Below, one piece after another: positions 1-13,100 of a stretch of 64,000 bases of DNA. Position 1 is the stretch's first letter. Every line of letters starts with the position of its first letter. The DNA comes from Strix aluco (taxonomy: Eukaryota > Chordata > Aves > Strigiformes > Strigidae), in NCBI RefSeq assembly GCF_031877795.1, contig NC_133971.1:9339973-9403972 (forward strand), in the 5' to 3' direction. The position numbers and the translations under genes are program-made. The notes beneath the pieces are model-generated. The model did no database searches. It saw only the letters and a program-made list of their open reading frames with translations, and was not told where the DNA came from.

Positions 1-1044
1 GACCTGCTCTGAGCAAGGACCTTCTAAAAATACCTGTTTCCAGATCTGGTATAAACCCCAGCACTCATATATCTGAGTCTCCAAGGGACATCTGTCCTCA
101 CGGCCTATATGACAATCTGCCCGAGAAAAAAAGCCCAATACAAGAATGCTCATAAAAGCTGTGTTGAGATCAGGTCTGAAGAATGCTAGTGGGATTTTGC
201 ATGCAAGAAACAAACTTGGCTCTTGCCTGTGCTGTGAGTTTAGCAGTGTTCCCAGCGAGTCTCAGAAACACCAAGTGAACACAAAGCATGGACAGGAGAG
301 AAACTGCCAAAAAGAAAATGGATGTACAGCAACCTTACGCAGGCCTGCTTCAGTGCAGTTCTGCAAAACAAACCACCACTAAAGACCCCAGCAACCATTG
401 CCAGCCCAGGGAGACCTGTATTTGCCCATTCTTATCATAAATACCAACACCAGCACAATGAAGGCTGCAGTCTCTCTATCAATGGTTTCAAACACCTTTG
501 AAAAGTGGCCCCATCCTCAGTCTCTGTTAAACAACCAGACTCTCTCGCAGTCCTTTTCCCCTTCCTATGCTAAATTGGTTCCCCCTGTTTGTTCAGCTAA
601 AGACAAATGAAAAAAACCAAGTCTTCAATCACCTTAGGGCTCAGACACACCTGACTCAATACGGAAGCACTTCAGTGATCAGTCTGAAGTGCTGAATTGG
701 TGATTCTGTGTATTTTACCAATTATTCACATAAATCTTCATGCCTAATATGTTGTTTTCAGAAAAATAAAACAGAATAATGGAAAGACTACTCTCTTCAC
801 ATTTTCTAACCTAAGAAAACAAGACAAAACACAATGCTAAGCTTGTCCCTTCAGATAACAGCACTCGAATTCACACAAGATTCTTGTTGCTGATAAAACT
901 GCATATTGCTTCCTTTTTTTTGAAAACAGATTCCTCCATTTTTAAGAACTGCAGAAGAACCCGGTAGAAGATACAGGAACAGACACACTCGGTGCTGGGA
1001 AGGCAGGGAGGATATTTAGGATTCAAAAAATTGCCTCAAATTAC
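1..1044. other. Intronic sequence of RGL1, no gene seen
   Basis: AT-rich sequence downstream of the last visible RGL1 exon in the minus direction. No further RGL1 exon, RNA gene or repeat family was recognised. Short open frames at 146-382 and 398-610 have no recognisable homology or splice context. Confidence 0.5.
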
Positions 1045-1131
1045 CTCGATATAGTCCTGAAGTGCTGTGTCAATCATGATGAGATCAGTGAGAAAGGTAC
1101 CAAGATAAGGTACCGTGCCTTGCATTACTCC
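1045..1131 (-). CDS. RGL1: RGL1 exon: CDC25/RasGEF helical hairpin region
   Basis: An 87-bp exon of 29 codons, phase 0 at both ends. The acceptor is GATCATTTGCAG and the donor GTAATTTG. It encodes [20 protein letters not shown] followed by DTALQDYIE. The PYLG-FLTDL motif is the most conserved element of CDC25-type domains, next to the helical hairpin that opens the GTPase switch. The next exon expected (INFEKRR type) is not visible in 1-1044 and should lie left of the window. Confidence 0.95.
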
Positions 1132-4100
1132 CTGCAAATGATCAGAGCAACGTTGGATTAAATGACTGAGAAATGGTAATAATTAGAATGCTAGAATACA
1201 CCTGTATAGGAAAATGAAATAAAAGCAGTCTGCTTAACCAAACAGTGGTCTTATGTTTTCTTTCATTGCATCCTCTCAGTATCTAATCTAGAATTCAAAT
1301 CAAATTCTAATGAGAGTGGGATGCTCTCACAGATATTGCCAAGTGGTTTTATATTACAATACTGCCACCACACCCTGGTTTCTAACAGTGGGTCACCAGG
1401 AAACCCCGCTTGTGGAAGACGCATTGAGCAGCAGGGACGATCTCTGCTACAAGAGGAGCAGCCGGGGAATGGTCCCGGCTAGCCTGTGTAAGCAGTTTCT
1501 CTCTCTGCCTCATTCCAGTGGATTTTTACTTAACGGTGTTATGCCATGTGACAGTCAAGTCAAATCAAGTCACACTTGTTCTCCTCTAAGAAGTGACCAT
1601 CTTCCTCAGCCATTCCTTTCATTTTAATACTAGTTATTCAAATTTTAATCTTTCTAGGCTGCTAGAAGTTGTAGAATTCAGGCTGTTTCTACACTTGTGA
1701 AGGAAACGCTTGTTTCTACCATCCAAAAGGATCTGTACTTTTTCCAGTCAAACAAATAGACAAAAAACCATATTCAGCACTTTTGCCTCCCTATCCCAGA
1801 TTTCTCTCCCCCTGTCCTTTTAAATCTTTGCCAACTTTGAGACAAAAGGCATTTGCACCAGCAGACTGGAAACTGGACACATTTTACAAAGCAATCTCTG
1901 TAAAAGTCTGTGCAATTTTCAAGCTGGTATGTCAGAAGCTTCATGAGCTTGCTTAAAAGTAAATGAGATTTCTGCTCTGCCAGAGCCAATTTTCTTTATC
2001 ACAAGAATTCCAGTATTTATATTATGCATTTTACTACATGAAAAAGTTTCCCTGTATTTCTCTCTAAAGGGTAGCAGGAGTAGTTAATGGAATTCTTTCT
2101 TGCAGGACAGAAACAAGACAGTTGAAAACAAAGAACACAGGTTTATATTCATCAATCATTTATCACTCTTCTATATGACAGATTTAGTACATTTCTGGAA
2201 GACCTGAAACTGAGGCCAAACCCTTGTCTCAGTGTCCACCCCCAACAGCTGATTGGGATGGGAAGCAAACGCAAGCGGGAGCAGCAAACCTGTCCACACA
2301 GTTACCCCCTTGCAGGGGACAGGGGAAGATTGGTGCCAGGGAACATAACGTGGCCCCTGTGTACAACCACCCAATCCTGAAATCTCCGAGCGTTCCCAGC
2401 ATCAGATCTCTGAACACACTGGCTATGCTGATGCTTTGCATACCTGTTTCCTCCGGCCTTTCAGTACACAGGCGGGTGTTACTGGAGTAGAAAGCCAGCT
2501 GGGTTGCACTAAAAACCATCGCTGTTACAGCGTGGCAGCTCAGTGTCGGCCATACAGCTTGAGCGGGGTGCAGCACGAATCCAGCTTTGGAGCTGTCTTT
2601 ATATACAGATGTATGTGGGGGGGGGGGATCATCTACATATATATGCACTTTATATACACACACGCAGGGTATTACCTGCTTACTATGATGCACAGCATAA
2701 GTGAAATACAGCTTTGGACATATATTTACAGGAACAAACATTCCGACTGCCTGTTCAGTCTAAACCTTTCGCTTCACTTGCTTTGCATCAGCTAATCAAT
2801 AGCATTGACGTGATTGTTTTTCTTGACAGAGGCACACTCAAGAGCTTTACCTACTGCACACTCTCTTTGTTAAATACCTTTCCAGTTTTTGCTCCTTATA
2901 TAATTCACCAGTTAGGGTTAATCATGTTATCAGTTCAAAACGGGGAGGAAAAGGACCCCAAACGCACCATATCTTTTTGAAGTTGCAGCTGCCTCTGTGT
3001 CCTTTTCTGATTTTCTTTCACACTGCTGTCCAGATTGGCAAATTTGGATGTTCCTTCCTGTGAGTTAAAAGAGAATTAAAGGCAATTAACAAAGGATCTA
3101 AGTGATAAGCTGGCAACTATGTTTGTGTAAAATAATTGCAAATACATTTAATGGGGCAAGCAAAAATATTTGCTGTATAGGTACATGCACGTGTACATAC
3201 ACGTGCTAAACTTCTGGGACTTGTACACTGATTGGGAATTGTGGACAAAATCCCACAAAATTACTATAAGGCAGTTTTTTCAGCAAAGTGCCTCTACTCT
3301 GGTCAAAGCTAAGCGCTGTTGAAAATCTCCTGAGAGTTTAAATCAGAGAAGCTTAGATGTACCTTCAGGTGGCCAGATGCTTCTCTGAACTCTATCCTGA
3401 CACTCTTGACCTCAGGATTTCTGTTTAACTTCCTAATCAGGGCTGCTACAAGTAAACATCTCTATCTTATGTAATGCTTTGTTGTTTTTCTTATGCCGCA
3501 ACAGAGATCCAGCAACTACCCTCTGTGCCTTACTGACTAATCCAAAAACACGCAGGAAATTAAAGGAATAGGTTTTCGTCTCCACAATTCAAGCTTTCCT
3601 GTGAATGGATGAGCTATTTCACAATAGATCTGTAGCCTTTATTTCCCTGGATCCATACGGGATGCTGGGAGTTACTGTTATTTTCTCCAGTGGTTGGACA
3701 GATGGGGCATGAATCATTATCAGTCTTTTTAAGAGGCACAAGACAACAGCCTGCACTTGTAAAGATCCTTTCATCACAACATTTACTTCTCTCAGTCACA
3801 GTTAAGGAACAGATCAAACTCAAATTGTATTTCCTTCCTCGGCTGGAAAACGGGAGCAAATGAAAAACGAGTGTTGTCTCAATGTCTTCAAGATACTGAA
3901 AGATAAACTGGAGATCCTCTAACAGCAGCTGGCGGGCAGGCACAGGAGCTAAAACTGCAGCCTGCAGCAGAGCCATTGTTCGGGGAGGAGAGAACACAGT
4001 GCTCCCTCTCCGTGCCAACCAACCTGTTTCATATGGCATTTTGTCTGCTTTACACTTAAATTTGTAGGATGGATAGGCAAGGTCAAACACGGCTTCCCTA

Positions 4101-7100
4101 GAGACACTATTTATAGTGAAAGAAAACAAAGACTTTAGGGATTCAGAGGACATTAATCCTCCAGTTGTTACAAAACAGTCCAAAAGGAGAAGTAGGAGAG
4201 AGGTTCTAGCTATTATGTGGAATCTTTCTCCTCTGCTTTCAGAATATTTTGCAAATCTACTTACGGCAGCTGGAGAGGGTCATTTGCTGGGAGCCAGAAG
4301 GTCTGGGCTCAGATTGAGTTGTTGTTTTGTCTTTTTAATTTTTAGTTTAATAAGCTGTTGTGAACACACATTTTCCCTCTATACTTATTATTGTCTCACC
4401 TGCTTTAAAATTTAGCTACAGATGTTGATAAATGGATGATAAACAAAACAGATTGACAGGTTTGAATGTGTTCACCCATCATTCCTGAGCAAAACACTGT
4501 GTCAAATACCAAGGCAAGGGGGTAAGGTACAAATGCCGGACTGACTGGATAGAACTGCCAAAAAATAAACTGGTCAGGCAGTTTATAGAAACATTTTTAT
4601 GCAGACAGAAAAAACTGCCACAAACATTCCATAGTTTCTACAGAATATAACCTTTCCCTGCTATTCTTCCTCACCCCTGTCAAGATCCTGAGCTTGTTGG
4701 GGTTCGCCCAGGAGAGTGCACAAGTCAAACTGTTTCAGACAGAGACTGCTTTGTTGTCCATCTGGCCACACACAGAGCAGGAAGCCTGTTCCTTCGAAAT
4801 TCCCAGCCCTGTTTTCTAGTTCCAAGAAAGGTACGGGATAGTCGGATAAACATCTTGGTTTAATTCCTCAGCTGAAGCCGAGTGGCATTGTTCCAGTGAA
4901 GTCAAAATCACTACAGCGGTGCAGCCCGCTTGAGAATCTCATTCGGAGCTGCTCGGCACTCACCAGTGCAAACCAGAGCCTTTCCAGGTCTGCTCAGAGG
5001 GTGCACGAGCTAGCAGTTCATCTCTCTGTACAGACCAGCGCAAAGCCAAAGGGCTAACTTGTAACTCATCTCAGTAAAATCCCACTACCACAGGTACGAT
5101 CACAGCTATTCTTGAGCTAGACATCACCCTGCACAAGAGATGTCTAACTACAGCAGTGGGGGCTCCAAGGCTCCTGACCTGCTGTCCTGTGAACAAGTCC
5201 ACACAGAAACTGTGCTGCTGCACCCTGCTGTATGTGGGTATCCAAGCTCAGCAGGCTAACACAAGCGTAGGTGCTTTCAGGAGCAACAGAATCACCTCTC
5301 ATCCCAGCAGGAAAGCACAGGTTTTACAGACCTCTCATCCCTGAAGCACTGCATACAGTAGCTCAGGGAGAGACGAGCTTTGACAGCTCATTAGAAAAAG
5401 GGCTAACCTCAGCTTTGATTGAGAACACAAGCCTTGCAACTCAAGCTAATTCTCACCTTCATTAGCAGCTCCCTGCTTGTCAAATAATTGTCATGGTTTG
5501 AGAAGATATCAGACAGCTCTTCGAACATCAGCATCATGTCCCTGTACAGGAAAAGATTAAATCATTTAGGTTATCAGTAAGCACTCTAATTCAGATCAGA
5601 TTACTGTTTTTTTTCCTCATGAATCATTAATAGTTGGGCATATAAAAGATACCACCACCAAAACGCATCCAGTGAGATGCTGCACATCAACTAGGAACTT
5701 TCCTGGGATCTTCTGGTGCTCCCCGGTAACACCAGCATCACAAGGAATGCCACAGGTACGCAGATCCTGGGCAGGGTTTTCAGTCACACTGAGGGGTATC
5801 AGATTGTTGTAAGAAAGTGGGTAAATGGATACAAAAACCCAGAAAAATAGCTGTGAGAGGTATCCTAAGTAGTACGTTTTTGCCCTGTGCCATGCACTCT
5901 GGAAAGCTAGAAGCCTTTAAGTGTACGAGCCCCTTTCTATTACCCAACACTACAAACACAAGATGGCAACATCTTGATCAGGAACAGGAACACGGGGCAG
6001 CAGAAGCAAAGACCCACTTCTCCTAGTGGAAATGCAGAAGTATACTGTGTGGCAGAGTGACGTTTTTCTTCGTTTATCAAAGACAATGGAAAAAATCTAT
6101 TCTTCACAAACTGAATGAGCAGAACACCATCTTTCCTCCACAGATTTCTGGTGTCTGTTTGGCATGCGGTAAATATACCAGTTGCACAAAAAGGTATTCC
6201 CCTGTAAGAAATACCATCTTCAATACAGGCTTGGATTTTGTAGTTTGGGGATATATTTTAAGGAAATGTCAGGACCAAGAGAGGATTAGTGAGGGTTTGT
6301 AGCAGCCTGGACCTCCTCCAACTTCACGGTAGAGTAGACAACTGTCAAGTATCATGGTGCCCTTTTGCTGACCTTCCAAGAACCGTGTGCTTGTGCTGGG
6401 TGAGTAGCTAGTCCCATAGTTCTTCAAAGTAGGTTCTGGAAGATCCAATATGCTATAAAGGACAGAAGAGACCCAGTACCCCTGAGGGCAGGTTGTCCTG
6501 TCAATATGAAAGAGGAGCTCACAGCAGTCAGAGGTCTGAGCCTCACAGGAATGAGAGTTATCTTCTAAGATAACACTTGTCCATGAAGGAGCAGAATAGG
6601 AAGACTGAGAAGAACAAGATGAAAAGAAAGAGCACTGAGCTTTTTGTCTGTGTTTGGGGCTAGCCACAGGAGCAGAGGGGGATGCTTACTTTGAAACACA
6701 CACCCAGGTCTTCTTTAGCCGATAGATGGAGTTGGACTGCAGTGCTGAAATGATGGCCCTCAAGGAGGAAAAATTCTTCAGGATCCTACATTCCTGTGAA
6801 AGGAGCGGTTAGAAATACAGGAGCATTAAATGTCAGCATTACGAATATGTTAGTGCTCTTCTGTTTGACTGGTGTCATGCTTGCTACACATTCTCACTGC
6901 TAAGCAGGCAGCTGTACAAATATTGAGCATCAAAAATATCACTCCCCCCCCCACCAGCCAACAAACACTTTATGGGCTTTGGCATTTATATCTTGTTTTC
7001 CTCATTTTCATGTATTTGTGGTGATGTTGCAGTGTTACAGCTTCCAGTTGTCCCAGTAAAAATAAAAGTGGAACTGAGTCCATGAAGCCAGGCTAAGAAG

Positions 7101-10100
7101 CACAAATATTACACTTCTTAAAAAGTTCTTTATAGTTACCAATCCCTTTTACCCTTTAGGGGAAAAAACAGGCTTTGCCTCTTTATGTGTGGTATTTAAA
7201 ATGTAAACCCTCAATCATCTAAGTGTCAATTAAAAATAAAGACATGCAAAGGAATAACCTGTTATTCAAGTACGTGCACACTGGTAAAGAGAAAAACCTT
7301 CCCAGCTTTTCCAGAGTCAGGATCAAATCCTAACAGAGGGACTGGTTCATAGACATTTCTTACACAGCTTCTCTGGGGCAAAAGGTTTGGTGGAAAAGGA
7401 TACTGAAAAACTTAATTCTCAAAAAAATAGCACAGAGTCCTGGTAAAGCAAATGGAAGCAAGGAGGAGAGGGAAAGTCTGGCCTGTGACTCTTCAAGGGA
7501 ACTCCTGTAAATCTGTTGGTGGCTCATGAACTAGAGCCCGGGCACCACAGACTTACACTCTTGCAAATACAAGCTCTCACTAACAGGTGTCTGTACACGC
7601 AAACAAAACATTAACAGACAAAACACGTGCCAATTTGACTGTTGCATGTAGATGAGAATATATTCAAACTACAATTCCACCTTGCAAATTTTTATGGGAC
7701 TGATTATTACACTATTAATGCTGATTATGTAAAGGATCCTTACAGTGAAAATAGACATAATTTATTTCCTTTGTAGGACTGAACCGACGTAAAGCAACGT
7801 TAACATAAACAAAAGTCAGACCTTAGTATATCAGCAACTCCGTGAGTTGCGTTAAAATTGACTGAACAACTAAGGCAAGTACATTTACTCCCATTTCTTT
7901 ACCTAAAAAAAAAAAAATCTTTGGGCAATTTAGGAGGCTACATTTAACAAAGTGTGGCTTAAGAAGACTGACTAAGCACACAGCACTTGAAGCAGGTTAA
8001 CAGTTAGGCTAGATAAAGACCAAGTTCAAGATCACACGGCAGGACATGCAAGACCTGAAAGCTATTCTTGCACACTTTGGAGCCAAAGGAACCACGTAAC
8101 AGCTCTTCTTCAGAGATTGACACATTTAAGAACACGACCCTTCTTTCTTTAAATTCAACTTGAAATTCAGACTGGGGAGAACATGGATTAGAGAGGCACA
8201 AATTCTCAGCATTTAGTTTTTTCAAATACAACAGGAGTTTGTACTGGAAGATCCAGTTTGGAACCATCTTGACTTAATTGCACGTTGCATAATTTAAAGC
8301 ACATTAGGAATTCAATATTGGATTTTGTGTTCTCAATGATTTAACTGATTGCAGACTAAACTTTAGCAAGCTTTCATTTATATATAAGAAGAATTTTTAA
8401 GACTGCTCTGAATAACATTGTTTCATGCTGTGTCCTTCACAAGAGGAAAGCCAGAAAGAATCCGTTGCAGAAGCAACTTTGATTTTAAAAGATTAAGCAT
8501 AACAGGGTATTAACGATTTCAATTTTACTTTCTATTTTTAAAGAAAATATTGTGTGAGTAAAATTGGCTGCTCCTGCTCAGGAACCCCAGATCTAGGCGG
8601 AGCAGAGAGGGCTGGCAGTTAGGAAAAGTATTCAGTTTATCTTGTAAACCAAGAAACTGGATCCAAAAGTCACGAACAAATAACAAACGTGGAACTCCAT
8701 GCTGCTTAGTTACAGAGTGAGCAGTCAGTGAATAACTGCACTTTAATGAGTGGATTATTTTCTAATTGAGGCATCTAACTACTCAAAACATTCATTTGCA
8801 TGCACAAAGCAAGCAACTTTCTTCAGAAGTGGGCAGCTAAGTATATATGCAACTAGCTGTTCTACATGTGCAATTATTTTGTAGAGCGTGCACATGCATT
8901 TTTCATGTGCTTAGCTAAGACTGGAGTATTTAATTGTGTGTATGAACTAAGTAAAGGGAGAAGCACTGAATCAACAGAGGTGGAGAACAAAGTTCTCCAT
9001 CCACACAACAAGTATGATGAGAGCAGTCCCTGTCCTGTCTTCCTGGGCCTCCCTGCTCCCTGGGACGAGCAGGAAGCTGCTTCATACTTGCTCGCCCAGG
9101 CTGCAGCCCAGGCTGCCCCATAAAGGCCCCTTCAGCTCGTACCCTCTGCAACTTAAAGGTCTGCACACAGAAAATAGGAATCCAACTTCCTAATCCATTC
9201 ACAGGGGCTATAAAGCAGCCATCAGATGATAACAAAAACGAGTCAATGTAAGTGCCAAAAGAGAGGTGAAAGACTTCTTCCCCATACCAGTTTCCTGAAC
9301 CATGCAGCTGCCAAAGCTTAGGTGCCAGGACTAGCAATGCTGCCGCTGGAAGCATAGAAGTGCATTGTCAAGGCTGGAAAGCCTCTGCTTGGCTTGAGCT
9401 TTTTATGACTGCTTACTTTGTATAGCTCGGAAAGAATCCATGTGATTCTTAAAAGTCAACACACAGCCATATGAAAGTGCTTTAAACGTTCTCTTCAAAA
9501 GAGAGATCTAGTTTGCTGCCAGCTGCCCAGTGCTCTGAGGGGAGTTAAAAAGGTTACAGTAAAATATTAAAGATAAAATCTAAGAAATTAGCAAACTAGA
9601 GTTATGTAAAGAAGTCATGAAAAACCCTTTCGCACAAAGATTAAGAAGCACACAATCTGCTACAAGACAAAGGAATTGAAGCCAAGAGTAAAAATGTGTT
9701 AGAGAAACACGTGCGACAATGATAAAGCAGAAAGGTAAGATGATGAGGAGTCTGGTACCATAGTGTAACTACTTGTTTTTTCTGGTCACTGCTTGCACCT
9801 CTCACCCCCTCCCAACTCAGCTGGTTTGCATACATGATGTGAACCATGAATAACTCAGTAGGCAAACGACCTTTCAGCCTCAAGAATTTTTCAAAACAAA
9901 AGAGTACAAACAATAATTTCATTTTTTCCATGTTAAAGAGGCTACTGCTTCCTAGAAGTAAGTTAGCTTTGTCTGCACTTACTTAAAACCTCGTCTTTAC
10001 TTTACTTTCATATGTCCACACACATACATAAATGTATAAAACACAAACAGTTGTGCTGTCTTCCACCACATCTGATTTCAAGTCCCATGGCGTTCATCGA

Positions 10101-13100
10101 CGCAGGAGAGGGAGCATGATGCTCATTGACTGAACGTGAATGGCCAAAGGCAGGCAAGTGCAAAGCTTATTCTGACTGTGCCTGCTGCTTGCACCACTGC
10201 CAGTCCTACTCCTTTTTTGTTAAACTTTCTTCTGCAAACAAGTCTAACCTTTGGATGATATCAACCATCACTTCTCTTCTTTCCCTGATATGAGCAGTGT
10301 TTAGTTCTAGGGAAGTGAACTGGTTGAATTGATCCCTATCTTACCATAAATGTTGCATTATCAAGTATATGGCACTCCCCAGCTGCAAGACACAGTATCT
10401 GCCTCACCCATTAATTAGCACTCCCAAACCTGTGAAGAGACAAGCAGCAACCCCATTTCCATGGTGGGGAAGCAACTAAGGAGAGGAAGGGCAATACTTC
10501 ATCTGCTCTTACAAAGAAAGTCAGTCAAAAATAGAATTAGAGCTAAGATGTTCACTGGCCTGGGACCAATGCATACAACCCCTTCCTCCCCTTCCAACTC
10601 CCTCACTCCAAGGCACCCATACAAGAAACATTAAACAGTCTAGAATAAATGTTTTACATGTGCAGTATGAATCCACTTCTCGATGATCTTGGCTCTTTGT
10701 CGTGTTTTGAGTTTCTTGTCCTTCAGGATAGTGCTGACAACACAATTGGTAACTGCATTGAACTGAGAGATGGTAGCCCTGATGGTCAGCGCCAGGTGCT
10801 TATTTTCTTTCTTATCCCTTTGAGACCAGATGCATCCCAAGCAGTGGTAGGGCACAACTTTCTTGAAGAGTTTCTAGAGGGAAATAGAGGTGTCTAGGTC
10901 AGCAGGGTTCACCTAAATCACTACTATTCACAAGAAGAAATGCATGTTTACATGGATCTAAATCTAATATGGTATTAAAAGGTAAATATTTGTTTTCTGT
11001 TTGAAATATACACTTTGGCAGTATATACACTTTATATTTTTTATATATAAAGTGTATATACTTTAATATATATTTGGCAGAAATATACACTTTATAAAAG
11101 GCTTGATGCCCTAAAAGAACTGTCAGCTAAACAGTCCTGGGAAAATAAGAGACACCATTATATCAGTTGCATAACCAAGGGGAAAATTTTTTATATAATG
11201 ATATTTTGAAGGAGATTGATACAGACAAATCAAATCAGAGCACTGCATTTAATAGTACCTATACATCTTTAGGCCAGGTAGCAATATCCTAAAAATGTGT
11301 TATTTCTCAGGTGTCAAATATTGAACTCTGCAAAAAAGGCTACACAGTATACATTCAAACTTCTTTTAATTAAAAAAAAAAAAAAAAAAATTCTTTGGAA
11401 TGACTGAAGGAAAAAGCCCAATGAATGAAGCAAGTTTAGATAACCAGGCAGAGCTGTGTTCTGTGTCCCAACACAGACCCTTTCTGGAACACTATACTTA
11501 CATTGACATATCTTTAAAAAAAATTTTTAGAAGCCCAGCACCATTTACCCTAGCATTTCAAGTAGTATATATACTCTACATACTGCATCAATGTATGTCA
11601 ACTGTTCTGCCACACGGTCTGCTTGGAAAAAAGAGAATTCTTCTAGACTGCTGATCTCCATTTCCTCTTCATCACACAGGTTACAGAGGGAAGTGATATA
11701 GAACCCATCTGTCCAGGATGAAAAACACCACTTAGTAAATTTATACAGCAAAGAGTGAATCAAAGCAGATGTTTATTTTAAACCACCACTGTATATATTA
11801 TAGCACAACGCCCGAAGAGTCCTGCCTGACCTAATGGCCCCACTGTGCTGCATATTTTAGTGAGAAAGATGATGACCAGAAGATTAAATTGGCAAAGAAA
11901 AGGTGGAAGAAAAAGAAATAGAGAGAACTGAGCTGTTCAGGGTCTCTTAGCAGAGAAGTGGCTTAACCCATTCACTAACCATTCTTCTGAAAGAATGCCC
12001 CAACAAAAATTCCTTATTAACATTGCAGAATTTTGTTAATCTACTTCTTAGTATTTATGCATTTTATAATCTGAAAAAACAAAAATAAATCGAACTGAAA
12101 AGGGACAAGACTGCAGTTATATCCCCAAAATACCGCATTAGGAGTGCTCTTATAGCCAGATTTCATCCCCCATGTGTGGAACTAAAAGGAGATATCAGAT
12201 TTCTTGGCACCATTTGTGGTTACATGAACTCTGTTGAAGAGAGTTTATTCCAGCATCCCTCACCTTCCCTCTCTGGGATTTTTTCCCAGAAAAGGGAGAA
12301 CAGTGAGCACCTACAGCATTCAGCTGAATGCTTCTTCTAAATTTGCACTGGGCAGCAATGAAGAGGTGAGAGAGGAGAGTTGTCCTCATCAAGGGACCAG
12401 ATCCCGTGCAGAAGGGAAAGGATTTCACAGAATTTCCCATGTCACCTTTTGGCTCCCACAGGTTGAGAACAGAGCCACATTAAACCACAAAGAAATATGC
12501 CCTTGTTTCCCATGGTAGAGGAGAAAGTCAAACAGAAAATCTCTGAAAATAAATCCTCTTCCTAATCCCTTTTACTGTAAGGCGACAGTAACTCCGTAAG
12601 AAGGCAGAAAAAAACCTGGACTTGTTGAAGACTAACAATGAAAGAACTGAGTTTACTACTAGTGAGATTTCATTAACAAAAACCACCAGTGCATTTCAGA
12701 GTATGTTATGCAATACTTCATAGCCAGTTAAAGCAGAACAGACATTAAAGCGACAAAAGCAGACTGTGATATTTTATCATTGTTTTTTGAAATACTTTGG
12801 GTTTCCTTTCTTTGTTAATTAGCAAAACCTAATCATAATGTAAATTGCTACAGTCCTGATGCAACAAATTATAACCAGAGGCTGTATCCAGATTTTCATC
12901 TGTACATGCCAATTGCACAATGTATTGACAGAGCTAAATGGAATAAATGGAGACCTCTGTTCCAGCATTATTTTTCTGTGCCTGTTTTGTAACAATGCGC
13001 ATAATTAAATGGATTTCTACCAAACTGTTACAAGAGTTACGCTTTTTTCTCTCTCTTTTTGGCTATGTAACTCCTCATTTTCCCTTCAGCCTTGAAATTC

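Larger units (their letters stand above)
1132..6689. other. RGL1 introns between the four leftmost exons
   Basis: Non-coding apart from the exons at 2968-3057 and 5457-5541. It holds a run of eleven G at 2617-2627 followed by TA-rich dinucleotide sequence. A 189-codon open frame on the minus strand (3614-4183) overlaps a frame on the other strand and shows no known domain, so I treat it as chance. Confidence 0.5.

Noticed and set aside
3614..4183. 189-codon minus-strand open frame
   Set aside because: It lies in an RGL1 intron and overlaps a frame on the other strand. It has no recognisable domain, start context or splice sites; chance is the simplest reading.
4285..4320. Possible MIR 5' fragment (GGGAGCCAGAAGGTCTGGGC)
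   Set aside because: The match is too short and isolated to separate from chance.
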